Positions 46,093 to 54,001 are shown, counted from the stretch's first letter. The stretch is DNA of 64,000 bases from Prochlorococcus sp. MIT 1300 (GCF_034092375.1 NZ_CP139302.1:186001-250000); one strand, 5' to 3'. The notes: generated from the sequence alone by a model not told the origin. Translations and numbers: made by a program.

Positions 46093-46413
46093 ATGAATCA
46101 AAAAAAACAGACCTCAATTACGCAGAGCAAGAACAGATGGCTCTCGAGATGGCTTGAACCTGAAACAATTCCTGCAGTACTACCTCGTTCCAAGACAGGC
46201 CAACTTGCTTTAAGAGCTAAGTTGGCAAACATTGACGCCGAAAGGGCCGTGGAAAGGGCTTACCAGGCGGAGATTCTTCGTGCTAAGGCCATTACCGATG
46301 CGATGTTCAAGTCCGGCAAAGCGCTTAAATATTCGATCAGAAGCTCTATGAGGCAAATTTTGCTATACACCGAGTCAGCACGAAGAAGTTTTGAGCCTGG
46401 CTATAGAAATTAG
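46093..46413 (+). CDS. Unknown helical basic protein, 106 aa
   Basis: From the ATG at 46093, which has an AGGAAG eight bases upstream, the protein is a basic, largely helical 106-residue chain (LRAKLANIDAERAVERAYQAE ...). A longer reading from TTG at 46048 gives 121 residues. No family is recognised. The alanine/arginine-rich middle may form a coiled coil. Confidence 0.6.
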   Translation: MNQKKQTSITQSKNRWLSRWLEPETIPAVLPRSKTGQLALRAKLANIDAERAVERAYQAEILRAKAITDAMFKSGKALKYSIRSSMRQILLYTESARRSFEPGYRN

Positions 46414-46783
46414 TGAACTGAAATCCCTCGATTCAATCTCTCAGAACTTCTATCCCCAAAAATCCATACGAAAATATTTGGTGTTCTATTGCTGATATGA
46501 CCTAACAATCACTACAAAAATCTAATAGGTTTCTTCTCCTTTAAACTAATTGGAACCTTGGTTGGAAGAGTAGCTGTTGAGGTTTTGTCTACCTTTTTTG
46601 GCTTTCCATTTAGACAACTTCAACTAGCCTGGAAGTTCGCCCCTGTACTAGTAGGAACTCCTTAGCTACAAGGTTAAATTATAATTTTGAATGTTTTCTG
46701 AGATGGCCTGAGATTTTATTAGACTTTATATAATGCCAAGATAAATCATGTTCGTAGCACTATCTAATGGTTCATCGTCTGGA
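46414..46783. other. Intergenic stretch
   Basis: About 370 bases between convergent genes. A 35-codon TTG frame at 46558-46665 has partly coding-like composition but no solid start; nothing else is seen. Confidence 0.3.
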
Positions 46784-46957
46784 CTAACTAGTGTTACTTC
46801 CCTCTAGGTATGAGTGGAGATCATTAACGACCCAAATAGGCCTATCCTTTCTGCACTTAAGCCAAGCAAGCCCTAAAAGAGCTTCTATTGCTTCTTGCTT
46901 TCTGGGGATAAGACAGCTTTTTGCTTTATTGAAGCGAATGTTTTTTTTGTCTGTCAT
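46784..46957 (-). CDS. Small basic protein, 57 aa
   Basis: The ATG at 46957 has an excellent ribosome-binding site, AAGGAGGACC, just upstream. The product has a basic N-terminus (KKNIRFNKAKSCLIPRK), a helix (QEAIEALLGLAWLKC) and an acidic end. The strong ribosome site and codon use support it over the 60-codon frame on the opposite strand. No family is recognised. Confidence 0.65.
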   Translation of the reverse strand: MTDKKNIRFNKAKSCLIPRKQEAIEALLGLAWLKCRKDRPIWVVNDLHSYLEGSNTS

Positions 46958-47004
46958 GGCTGGTCCTCCTTAAGCTTGAAAATCCCTATTAGAGGATGAG
47001 CTCT

Positions 47005-47148
47005 CTATGCTTTAGCTCCATTTTTAAAGGCCACAGAGGTTTCCCTAAGTAGTTCACGAATGCCTAGAACGGCAAAAATACAAAGTGTTCCTCCTATTGC
47101 TGCAGGTACAAAAGTTTGGATTTGTAGAAAACCATCTTGATAATTCAT
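47005..47148 (-). CDS. Small membrane peptide, 47 aa
   Basis: ATG with an upstream AGGAGA ribosome site. One membrane helix (VPAAIGGTLCIFAVLGI) follows a short polar N-terminus, and a basic, amphipathic tail follows (RELLRETSVAFKNGAKA). The upstream gap contains a possible gene remnant (47274-47399). Confidence 0.6.
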   Translation of the reverse strand: MNYQDGFLQIQTFVPAAIGGTLCIFAVLGIRELLRETSVAFKNGAKA

Positions 47149-47273
47149 TTGAATTCTCCTGGCTGATGTTGGAGGAAAACTCTTGTTTAAGAGTCTTTGT
47201 CTCCTTTTACTTGATAGAGCTTGCTAGAGAGCTCTAGGCTCTACAAATGGTCTAGTCAAAACATTTTTATTTG

Positions 47274-47399
47274 TCTATGAGAATAACCACTCACCTTGAT
47301 TGATTTGTGCATTCGTTGGATCAAACCCTGGTTTGGTTCGCAGAATTGAGTTGTTAAATGCTGCTAGACAATCTGCTATGGAGTCTGTTGAGGTGTAAG
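47274..47399 (-). pseudogene. Possible gene remnant without a start codon
   Basis: An open frame of about 41 codons from just behind the next upstream gene to a TAG has protein-like composition (SIADCLAAFNNSILRTKPGF; NAQINQGEWLFS) but no ATG, GTG or TTG at its beginning, where a TGA blocks it. It could be the C-terminal remnant of a decayed gene, a frame reached by frameshifting, or chance. Not recognised. Confidence 0.3.
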
Positions 47400-47690
47400 T
47401 TAATCATTATTAATCGGCTTGAGATAGCTCTGTTCTTCTATATAAGGAGCTGCTGATGCTTCTATAAGCTTTCTAAATGCGAGACCCTCTTTCCTTATTG
47501 CATTAACTGTAATTTTAAGTGATTGTCTTTTAAACTTTTCTAGACGATCTAGCTGAACTTTTGCAGAGGCGAGATCGTTGCAATATAAGGAAAGGTGGTC
47601 GCAACAAACTCTAAATAACCAACCTGTATCTCCCTTGTAGCAATTGATCGTACCTCCCTGTTTGCTTACATAAACAGGCTTTTTAGCCAT
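47400..47690 (-). CDS. Unknown protein, 96 aa
   Basis: ATG start. The N-terminal half has a Gly/Cys-containing stretch (YKGDTGWLFRVCCDHLSLYC), then a long basic helix. No family is recognised. It starts two bases after the stop of the CX3C protein, so the two are co-translated. Confidence 0.55.
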   Translation of the reverse strand: MAKKPVYVSKQGGTINCYKGDTGWLFRVCCDHLSLYCNDLASAKVQLDRLEKFKRQSLKITVNAIRKEGLAFRKLIEASAAPYIEEQSYLKPINND

Positions 47691-47692
47691 TA

Positions 47693-47845
47693 TTAATCCT
47701 CATCAATTAGATGTACAGCTACACATTTCTGAACGCATTCTACATCCTCACCACCTAACCAATAGCATTCAGTAATACAATCGAAGTATGAATCAAATGA
47801 GTCTTTTTCTTTCTCTATCAAAATTTGTTTTTCATTTTCAGACAT
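47693..47845 (-). CDS. Small CX3C-X9-CX3C protein, 50 aa
   Basis: The ATG at 47845 has a GGAGGA ribosome site just upstream. The chain is acidic and its middle carries two evenly spaced cysteine pairs, C-I-T-E-C and C-V-Q-K-C, separated by nine residues. That spacing is typical of helical hairpins held by two disulfides or of a metal site. It is followed two bases later by the 96-aa gene. No family is recognised. Confidence 0.65.
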   Translation of the reverse strand: MSENEKQILIEKEKDSFDSYFDCITECYWLGGEDVECVQKCVAVHLIDED

Positions 47846-48071
47846 TGTTCCTCCTACGTTAGATCTTTATACATTTACTATGTTTTTGTGAAAGTGGAAA
47901 GTTTTGATTAAGACATATAAACTTCCTAAGTCTAATCACCTAGGTGTTATTTGCTATTGGCGGCCCTGAAAAGATTTATTGAAGTGTTGAGATTTGATGT
48001 TCTATTTCTGGAAGTATTATCCCTTTCTTGTTAAAGTAATAAATTAGAATGTGTGTTTATAATGAAGAATA

Positions 48072-48461
48072 TTAAAGTTCACCACCACTGCAAAATCTCA
48101 GAGCTAGGGCCAGCTCTATTTCATTGTTTTTATAATTGCTTTTAATCAAATTGTTTGACTTAAGGTACTGCTTTGCTCCTTCTACACATTGACCTTGAAG
48201 CCTTGCATTCTTTATAACTGGATCAATATATACCGTTGCTAATAAAATTATGAATATAAGTTGTAAGGTTTTTTTGTTTTCAGAGATTAACGCTTTAGTT
48301 CTCTTTCTGCTTTTCAAGAAGGTGCGTAACCAGTTGTCTGGAAGGCCGATCTGGACAAAAAGGATTTCAACCCAGAAAGGTAGTTTGCTTTCGTTCTTGA
48401 CTCCTTTCAGTGCAGGAGCAGACTTTGAGGATGAGGAACTTGAATTTCCATCTTTTTTCAT
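48072..48461 (-). CDS. Unknown membrane protein, 129 aa
   Basis: A serine-rich N-terminus (SSSSSKS), a central basic region and one membrane helix (LQLIFIILLATVYIDPVI) are visible, followed by a C-terminus with two cysteines. The start is ATG. No family is recognised. Confidence 0.6.
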   Translation of the reverse strand: MKKDGNSSSSSSKSAPALKGVKNESKLPFWVEILFVQIGLPDNWLRTFLKSRKRTKALISENKKTLQLIFIILLATVYIDPVIKNARLQGQCVEGAKQYLKSNNLIKSNYKNNEIELALALRFCSGGEL

Positions 48462-48571
48462 GTGTGACCAACGCTTGCTAGGGATGTCCTGCTAATAAAC
48501 CCATGAATATATATGGTTCGTGACGTTTTAGTTCATTGCATTTGTTGCAGAGAGAGCATGGAGGCCTTTAT

Positions 48572-48739
48572 TCAATTTGAAACTTTATGAACGACTCTGC
48601 TGAGTTTTCCAGCAACCATAGGGAAGCGTATGGCATATTTGTGGAGTTCAATTCTTTCGTTTAGTGTTACTTGTTCACCTTTTTCTAGCCGTTCAATTAG
48701 TTTTTCTAGCCTTAGACGGGTTGTCGTAGTAAGCATCAT
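48572..48739 (-). CDS. Small helical protein, 55 aa
   Basis: From the ATG at 48739 (MMLTTTTRLRLEKLIERLEKG) the protein is a basic helical peptide; the frame is open nine codons further. The pattern of a heptad-like helix with a short second helix (ELHKYAIRFPMVAGKLSRVV) suggests a coiled-coil or nucleic-acid-binding peptide. Confidence 0.6.
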   Translation of the reverse strand: MMLTTTTRLRLEKLIERLEKGEQVTLNERIELHKYAIRFPMVAGKLSRVVHKVSN

Positions 48740-48824
48740 TGCTGGGTACAACCATTTACTCACCATATTTAGCGAAGCTGCCTCTAATAGACAAGAGTTT
48801 GATTTTCATATGCTGTAAGTGCGT

Positions 48825-49133
48825 TTAGTTTTCCATGTCGAACGTATCGTGAGCTTGGAGGGCTATACGTAGGTGTGACTCGAGTGCCCCGAGGGCCATC
48901 ATTGCTCGTTGCTTTCTACCTTCACCAAGGTGTTTGTGGTTGATTTTCAATGTCTTAATGAGTTCCTTGCTGAGACTGGACCAATTAAGGAGCAATTCTT
49001 CGAACTCTATAAGCTCCTCAGAGCAATTAGTGTTTTGTTGATCTGAATGGTGGTGTTCTTTCTGGGCTGATTTCAAAAGGTTTTGAAGTTGTTTGTGGCT
49101 GATTGATTGTGGGAGATAACTCTTTTCACTCAT
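48825..49133 (-). CDS. Unknown helical protein, 102 aa
   Basis: A 102-residue, mostly helical protein with a His-rich middle (EHHHSDQQNTNC) and alternating acid/base helices. No family is recognised. It starts with ATG and stands 85 bases upstream of the preceding small gene. Confidence 0.55.
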   Translation of the reverse strand: MSEKSYLPQSISHKQLQNLLKSAQKEHHHSDQQNTNCSEELIEFEELLLNWSSLSKELIKTLKINHKHLGEGRKQRAMMALGALESHLRIALQAHDTFDMEN

Positions 49134-49400
49134 GACTTATTCGGTTATTGACCTGTACTTTATCGAACGATCTTGTCTGATTGCCAGTAGTGCATTTGTC
49201 GGGATGACCGACCATGGACATAATAGAGTATTAATTTTGTGTCGCTTAAGGCCAGATATTAATTGACTTTTGTCAGTTTTTAGAGCTTATCAGTTTCTAT
49301 TAAGTTGTTCAATCAACTTTTTTAGATACTGATTTATTGGTTTGTAGGGGTTTAATTCCATTTGGTTGAATAAAGAAAAGGTTTGTTGTTCCTATGGTTT

Positions 49401-49571
49401 CTAGCTTGCATACACCCCAAGCATTAACCAAATATTGGATGGGTCAATGGCTTGAATTTGTTGCATCACCCCACTGCCTTTGGTTATCTCAATAAGTGCT
49501 AGACCTGAGACTCCAAGCATCGCAAGCCTGCCATTCAGCCTTTCGGCAAACTTAAATCGACTTTCTTTCAT
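49401..49571 (-). CDS. hli: High-light-inducible protein, distal copy (56 aa)
   Basis: A 56-residue Hli away from the three-gene cluster. The canonical block E-R-L-N-G-R-L-A-M-L-G is intact near residues 10-20. The helix is followed by a longer polar loop and a second, weaker hydrophobic stretch (SNIWLMLGVYAS), so the C-terminus may fold back to the membrane. It has its own ATG and stands alone. Confidence 0.9.
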   Translation of the reverse strand: MKESRFKFAERLNGRLAMLGVSGLALIEITKGSGVMQQIQAIDPSNIWLMLGVYAS

Positions 49572-49757
49572 GGCTGAGGATAATTACCTATATTTAAATC
49601 CTACACCATTATGAGGAAAAATACCTAGTCAGCCTCTCCCCCCTTTTTTTGGCGGTTGTCATTGCAACCTTTTATCCCTTTTTGTTCACCAGCTTTTCAA
49701 TTAGGTCGTCTGGCTCTGGCTTACTCGAGGGGCAGTTAATGTCTTCTTAGAAACAGG

Positions 49758-49795
49758 CCCAAAAAAGGGAGACCTTTTTGCCTCCCTTTTTTGGG
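49758..49795 (-). terminator. Intrinsic terminator
   Basis: A perfect 14-bp stem (CCCAAAAAAGGGAG / CTCCCTTTTTTGGG) with a 10-base loop. Its 3' arm carries a T-run on either strand, so it can terminate in both directions. It lies 51 bases behind the 90-aa gene on the minus strand. Confidence 0.85.
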
Positions 49796-49846
49796 ATTTA
49801 CGTTGAGCTTTTAAGTTAGGTGACCTGGAGAAATAGAAAATAGAAC

Positions 49847-50119
49847 TTATCGATCCTTTGCGAGTGCTCCTATCGCATAATTTGCGACAAATCCAACGGC
49901 GAGAAGAGCGACTATTCCTGTAGCAACCTGGCTGATGTCTAGACTCTTATTGGCCTCCGAGGGAACTGTGTCAATGCTTGTTCCAACAATATCCTTTTGG
50001 GGCTGTGAGAATGTCTGTACTGCCTGAGTTGTATGTGGTTCCCAGATATGGGCCTTGCTAGGAGTCGCTGGAGCCAAGAGGCTGAATGCTGTGATAGATG
50101 CGGCAAGTAGAGCTTTCAT
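49847..50119 (-). CDS. Exported or membrane protein, 90 aa
   Basis: A signal peptide (LLAASITAFSLLAPATPSKA) is followed by a short polar part and a second hydrophobic helix (VATGIVALLAVGFVANYAIGAL) near the C-terminus. Such a layout fits a small lumenal or periplasmic membrane-anchored protein. No family is recognised. A strong terminator follows. Confidence 0.65.
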   Translation of the reverse strand: MKALLAASITAFSLLAPATPSKAHIWEPHTTQAVQTFSQPQKDIVGTSIDTVPSEANKSLDISQVATGIVALLAVGFVANYAIGALAKDR

Positions 50120-50510
50120 TCTTTGAGATAGTCTTCATCCATAAACTAATCATGAAACCGTAAAGCGTCAGCATTTGAGCCTAGGTTTTCTATTGAATAG
50201 ATCAGAGCAGTTTTCTACAGCCACCCAACTATAAACTTTGCCCTTTTTTGAGGTGTATTTTTCAAGGCATCTGTTCCTATCAGAAAGATCCTTATACACA
50301 CAAGTGCTTAAAATTCATTTAATATTTACGTGACCATCTGTTCGATTGTCTGTTTTTTATGACTATTGACAAACCTCATGAAACTCCCATATTTCCTTGT
50401 ATTCGTTATTAATCTTTGATTAGTACCTATTTATTATTTCTATATAAGTGTCTTTTGAACAGAGATATTCGCTCTTGCGTTAACCTGATCGACAGGATGC
50501 CCAAGATTCA
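50120..50510. other. Intergenic stretch
   Basis: About 390 bases between divergent genes. It holds the possible remnant at 50168-50299; nothing else is seen. Confidence 0.3.
50168..50299 (-). pseudogene. Possible gene remnant, 43 codons
   Basis: A GTG-to-TGA frame has strongly protein-like composition (DLSDRNRCLEKYTSKKGKV ... VAVENCSDLF) with three cysteines, but there is no signal peptide and no strong start; the open frame begins shortly upstream behind a stop. It looks like the C-terminal half of an exported cysteine protein whose N-terminus was lost, or a very short gene. Confidence 0.35.
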
Positions 50511-50780
50511 ATGCCGAAAAAACGCAGGAAATTGAACCGTGACATGGAAAAGGAGATAGCCACAATAAAAAAACAAGTTGAGTTGATAACTGCAATGATC
50601 AATGATATTGAGGATGAGAGTTTACAGGTAGAATATCGACAAGGATTTGAACAGGCTCATGTCACCTGTATTTACCTTTCGAATGAGTATGATTCTCAGG
50701 GCTTCACTGAAGAGACACAGGCCGCTTTGTTTTTGTATAAGGAATTGATAAAGAAATTTGAAAGTGAGTATGAGATGTAA
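50511..50780 (+). CDS. Unknown helical protein, 89 aa
   Basis: A basic N-terminus (MPKKRRKLNRDMEK) leads into a helical chain with a charged tail (KELIKKFESEYEM). ATG start. No family is recognised. It may bind nucleic acid or form a coiled coil. Confidence 0.6.
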   Translation: MPKKRRKLNRDMEKEIATIKKQVELITAMINDIEDESLQVEYRQGFEQAHVTCIYLSNEYDSQGFTEETQAALFLYKELIKKFESEYEM

Positions 50781-51196
50781 ATAATAGAATTGACTTTATT
50801 CCGAAATGATCCACGAACAATTTGACTCTTGGGAGGTTAATAGCTACTGATAAGTGCCCACAGATACAAAGTTAAGTTTGCCGTTACAGCTATTAGAACT
50901 GAGATAAACTTCTTACTCATAGTCACTAACCTTAGTATGGTTCCTTTGCAATTAAACATTTTGTCGCCTGTAATCAAGTATCTGTCAGGCGATGAAGACA
51001 CTGGACTCACTTAATGATAATATTGTCTTCCAACGACTAACCTCTTTCTTAGACCATTACAAAGAAATCCTTTATTGAGGCCCAATAAGTCCGACACCAT
51101 ATTCTCTATTCCCTATTGTAATACTATCCATTTCTCTATTTTGTTTCTTCAATGCTTAGGCTAATTTAAATTCGAATCCCATTTTTTATTTAACAA
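50781..51196. other. Intergenic stretch with two very short frames
   Basis: About 415 bases. It holds a possible 27-aa membrane peptide on the minus strand and a 28-codon frame on the plus strand (50992-51078) whose ATG sits in an inverted repeat (TCGCCTG / CAGGCGA). No larger gene is seen. Confidence 0.3.
50837..50920 (-). CDS. Possible 27-aa membrane peptide
   Basis: ATG to TAA. The chain MSKKFISVLIAVTANLTLYL continues to a single membrane helix with a basic N-terminus, as in small thylakoid subunits, but no known one matches. Tentative. Confidence 0.3.
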   Translation of the reverse strand: MSKKFISVLIAVTANLTLYLWALISSY

Positions 51197-51514
51197 TTGC
51201 AAAATACTTCTAAAAAACAGTTGATTGCATCCTCGTCAGGATGGGTTGCTGCTGTTCTTAATCTTATCCCTGGTCTAGGCGCCGGATACATATACCAGAG
51301 GCGCTGGAGAGCATATTGGCTAGCTATTTTGGCGAACTTTCTCCTTATATTTCTGGGTTTTGTAAATGAGATAGGTTTGGACCCTTCAGACCCCGCACCT
51401 TCCCAACTTTCTGAATACAGGTTTTGGACCCTTTTGATTGTCTCGTCGATCACATCAATAGAAGCATCTTTTTCTGTTAGGAACTCACGAATTACCCCAA
51501 CAAAAAATGAATAA
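51197..51514 (+). CDS. Unknown membrane protein, 105 aa
   Basis: A TTG start gives a 105-residue protein with one or two membrane helices. The LNLIPGLGAGYIYQRRWRAYWL block looks like the TM2-type turn between a hydrophobic helix and a charged loop, and a second helix follows (LAILANFLLIFLGFV). No ATG is near. No firm family. A hairpin with a T-run follows. Confidence 0.6.
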   Translation: MQNTSKKQLIASSSGWVAAVLNLIPGLGAGYIYQRRWRAYWLAILANFLLIFLGFVNEIGLDPSDPAPSQLSEYRFWTLLIVSSITSIEASFSVRNSRITPTKNE

Positions 51515-51518
51515 ATTT

Positions 51519-51570
51519 CCTACCTCAACTTCAAAAAACCAATCTTTGCAAGGTAGGGGGCCTCTTTTTT
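51519..51570 (+). terminator. Putative terminator hairpin
   Basis: CCTACCT (51519-51525) pairs with AGGTAGG (51551-51557), and TTTTTT follows at 51565. The loop of about 25 bases is large, so the strength is uncertain. Confidence 0.4.
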
Positions 51571-51665
51571 AAATCAGCCTTTCTAGACCGTTTTCCCTTG
51601 TGCAACATAAAAATTCAATAAAATAATCTATGTGCAATTATAGTACAGGTGTACTGGTGACTGGT

Positions 51666-51887
51666 ATGGCTGTAGCCGTTTTTTTGACCGTTCAAGTAGG
51701 TGATTATGTGATTGTTTCTGAGGCTTGTGATTTACATTCCGATGGATGGTGGTTGGGGCAGGTGCTTTTTGTTCAAGGGGGTGCCAGAAAATCTGAGCAT
51801 CAAACTTTATTCCAAGTGGCCAATATTGATACAGGTGTGATCCATTGGATAAATGCTGACTTAGTTATAAATAAATTTTCTGCTTAG
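51666..51887 (+). CDS. DUF3104 family protein
   Basis: From the ATG at 51666 the protein is 73 residues: VFLTVQVGDYVIV, WWLGQVLFVQGGAR and FQVANIDTGVIHWINADLV are the blocks of DUF3104 as I know it, a short beta-rich family common in marine picocyanobacteria. Another in-frame ATG lies at 51630. Function unknown. The gene stands alone on the plus strand. Confidence 0.75.
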   Translation: MAVAVFLTVQVGDYVIVSEACDLHSDGWWLGQVLFVQGGARKSEHQTLFQVANIDTGVIHWINADLVINKFSA

Positions 51888-52265
51888 GATATTTGAATTT
51901 ACTTAAGAGCATTTAAAGAATGTATTTTGTTTTTTGGGAATCTCAAATTTATTATCCTATGAATGTAGCTAATAAATTGTGGAGTTTTAGGTTTTTCTCT
52001 GATAAAAGGCAACTGGATTGAGTCTGGTAAATAAATTGGAACTTAAATTTTACCTGAATCAAGTAGAGCTGGTGAGAATGGTTTGAAAATTATGCCCAGT
52101 GCATTCTACTGGGAACAATTACTGTCTTTACTTTTAATTTTTAGGTTTATTGAGTTTCTTCTTTTTATTTGTTTCTTGTTAGACATAAATGAACATTACG
52201 CTAATTGTCATGAGCTGGTTTATTAGAAGAGTGAAATTTATACGAGAAGCTGATTTATCTAGTCA
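51888..52265. other. Intergenic stretch
   Basis: About 380 AT-rich bases between convergent genes. Only 20-30-codon frames are seen. A short hairpin (CCCAGT / ACTGGG) is near 52095-52112. Confidence 0.35.
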
Positions 52266-52580
52266 TTACCAGTCTCTTTCATCCCAATCAATTGATGTAT
52301 AAAGGTGGTTTATATCATTGCTTTTGTATGGTTTTTCAGTGTTTGTTGGCATTGTTGGCATAACAGATTCATCTTTAGGGAGTTGAAGCCATCCGGATTT
52401 CCACTTGTTTGTTAGCTTCAGTTCTTTAAGGCTGACGCGAAGGGTCGTTTTAGCATCAAGAACTGCGACCATCTCGATCCAACGATCCCTGCCTTTTCCT
52501 CCATAATTTAAGGCTACGAAGTGCCGGAATCCGTTTCTAGGTGTTGTGCTGGTCCATGATTTATTTGGTGGCCATTTCAT
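52266..52580 (-). CDS. Tryptophan-rich TIGR02450 (DUF2389) protein
   Basis: A 104-residue protein. The row KSWTSTTPRNGFRHF, RWIEMVAVLDAKTTLRV, SLKELKLTNKWKSGWLQL is the hallmark of the tryptophan-rich TIGR02450 family of unknown function. A polar tail of about 35 residues follows. ATG start. Confidence 0.78.
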   Translation of the reverse strand: MKWPPNKSWTSTTPRNGFRHFVALNYGGKGRDRWIEMVAVLDAKTTLRVSLKELKLTNKWKSGWLQLPKDESVMPTMPTNTEKPYKSNDINHLYTSIDWDERDW

Positions 52581-52646
52581 GTTGACTTGGTTTGGATGCT
52601 TTTAATGTTTAATTGGATTTTGCATTGACAAATAGAGTTATGGTTT

Positions 52647-52934
52647 CTATTTTTCGAAAATTTTTAGGATTTTTTCTACTCTTTCCTCCAATTCCGATTT
52701 ACCCAAGATGGTAATAATGAATACCTCTTGAGCGGAGGTACCTCGTCTTGCAAGGATTTTGTATCCACCGAGTATGGATGTGGATATTCGTAAGCGAAGT
52801 TTAGGCGATTGACCTTTGACTCTTTTTATTTCACCGGGAGTAATGGTTTTAATTCCCGGATCGTTGGAAAGTGCCTTAAGGACTGGGATAAGCCCCTTTA
52901 TGTATGTGCTGTGAGTAATTACGACCCTTCCCAA
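52647..52934 (-). CDS. DUF2103 family protein
   Basis: A 95-residue protein whose start GRVVITHSTYIKGLIPVLKAL and later RRGTSAQEVFIIT follow the pattern of DUF2103, annotated as a predicted metal-binding protein (from memory). It is a basic alpha/beta domain without clear cysteine or histidine ligands. ATG start, 66 bases upstream of the TIGR02450 gene on the same strand. Confidence 0.78.
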   Translation of the reverse strand: MGRVVITHSTYIKGLIPVLKALSNDPGIKTITPGEIKRVKGQSPKLRLRISTSILGGYKILARRGTSAQEVFIITILGKSELEERVEKILKIFEK

Positions 52935-53000
52935 AACATTTACTTCGTCAAGTAGTGGCAGAAATTAGCGAAAGTAGCTACGAAAAAGAAGTAGTGGGCA

Positions 53001-53240
53001 ATGAAAATGCTTAAGTCAACAGAGTCACTACTCCGAACGCTGACTGGTCCATTGGGGGACTGTTGCGGGCCAGAGGCAGAGTTGCTTAAAGTTGAAATAC
53101 ATGGAGACGAGGTGCGAGGTACAGCTCTCTGCCCAGGGAAGGTAGTGAAATTTGTACTTGATGCCCAGTCAAGAAGGTTAAAAACAGAAGATATTTTGAA
53201 AGTAGCAAAACCAAAAATTTCTATGAGAAGTAGCATATAA
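53001..53240 (+). CDS. Unknown protein, 79 aa
   Basis: An ATG frame of 79 codons. The first half (SLLRTLTGPLGDCCGPEAELL) has a C-C pair; the second half is beta-like (KVEIHGDEVRGTALCPG) and basic at the end. It looks like a conserved small picocyanobacterial protein, from composition. The frame on the other strand has no coding character. Function unknown. Confidence 0.6.
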   Translation: MKMLKSTESLLRTLTGPLGDCCGPEAELLKVEIHGDEVRGTALCPGKVVKFVLDAQSRRLKTEDILKVAKPKISMRSSI

Positions 53241-53387
53241 TTGAAATTTATAATATGATTAGATAGTCTTAAATATTAGTAATGCCTTGGTCTTTTAAGG
53301 ATAGTTGTTTGTAAGCAAATAATAATTCAATGCTTTTCATGATTTCGTATTTGTTTTCCCAAAATATAATTTTCTAGGTTTTATTGG

Positions 53388-53684
53388 CTAACATCTTTCA
53401 ATTGGAGCCATTGTCAACCCTTTGCTTAGTAATTGTTGGTGATAAAGCTCAGCTTGTTCTAAAGGACCGCACCAGACTTCAGCAGATCCTTCTTGGTCAA
53501 TTTTTGTCGCGAGAGTCCAGGCTCTGTCTTCTGTCATTCCTGGGATGATTTTTGTAAGGCTCTCGACAACGTGATCAAAAGTATTGATATCGTCATTGAG
53601 GACTATTACGCGTGCTTCTGGGTAGCGTTGCGACTCCTTTTGACGTTCAAGGAGGGTGGTACCACTAGGAGCAGCGAATGACAT
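53388..53684 (-). CDS. clpS: ATP-dependent Clp protease adaptor ClpS
   Basis: A 98-residue adaptor that delivers substrates with N-degrons to the ClpC/ClpP protease. The core YPEARVIVLNDDINTFDHVV, with its N-degron-binding Asn-Asp pair, and the GSAEVWCGPLEQAE segment are typical. It is divergent from petN with a 67-base gap. clpP lies a few genes away at 54895. Confidence 0.92.
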   Translation of the reverse strand: MSFAAPSGTTLLERQKESQRYPEARVIVLNDDINTFDHVVESLTKIIPGMTEDRAWTLATKIDQEGSAEVWCGPLEQAELYHQQLLSKGLTMAPIERC

Positions 53685-53751
53685 GACTGCGTAACAACAA
53701 GAGGTCTGCGGTGATGTGATCCTATAGGCTTATGAATATTTGATTGAACAA

Positions 53752-53853
53752 ATGCTATTCACGTTTGCCTGGGCTGCATTGGCTGCAGTATTTAGTTTTT
53801 CAATAGCAATGGTTGTTTGGGGGCGTAACGGCGACGGATCAATTAATTTCTAA
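53752..53853 (+). CDS. petN: Cytochrome b6f complex subunit PetN
   Basis: A 33-residue one-span protein, [20 protein letters not shown], ending [10 protein letters not shown]. Nearly every residue fits PetN (subunit VIII), a structural subunit needed for cytochrome b6f stability in the photosynthetic electron transport chain. The ATG is at 53752. The next plus-strand gene starts one base after the stop. Confidence 0.93.
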   Translation: MLFTFAWAALAAVFSFSIAMVVWGRNGDGSINF

Positions 53854-53854
53854 A

Positions 53855-54001
53855 GTGTTACAAGACCTCCCTTTTACTGTAGGCAATCAGACGCTTGCGG
53901 TTACTGCAATTAGCTTGTTGGTTTTTGTAAGCCTTTCAGTTCTTTATTTAACTATTGTGGAACGACGGGATAAACGTCGTCGAAATAATTCAAATAATTG
54001 A
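53855..54001 (+). CDS. Small membrane protein behind PetN, 48 aa
   Basis: The GTG at 53855, one base after the petN stop, gives a 48-residue protein with a single membrane helix (LAVTAISLLVFVSLSVLYLTIV) and a basic tail (RRDKRRRNN). A TTG at 53813 inside petN would add 14 residues. It is co-transcribed with petN; its function is unknown, but the location suggests a thylakoid protein. Confidence 0.65.
   Translation: MLQDLPFTVGNQTLAVTAISLLVFVSLSVLYLTIVERRDKRRRNNSNN

Noticed and set aside
46558-46665. Plus-strand 35-codon TTG frame
   Set aside because: Partly coding-like but with no good start and no matching context; too weak to list as a gene.
46791-46973. Plus-strand 60-codon frame
   Set aside because: Antisense to the 57-aa gene at 46784-46957, which has a strong ribosome-binding site and better codon use.
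51190-51453. Minus-strand 87-codon frame
   Set aside because: Shadow of the plus-strand membrane protein at 51197-51514.
52199-52303. Plus-strand 30-codon frame overlapping the TIGR02450 gene
   Set aside because: It overlaps the end of a better-supported minus-strand gene and has no ribosome-binding site.
53269-53340. Minus-strand 23-codon frame behind clpS
   Set aside because: Protein-like composition but too short, no ribosome site, and no context.
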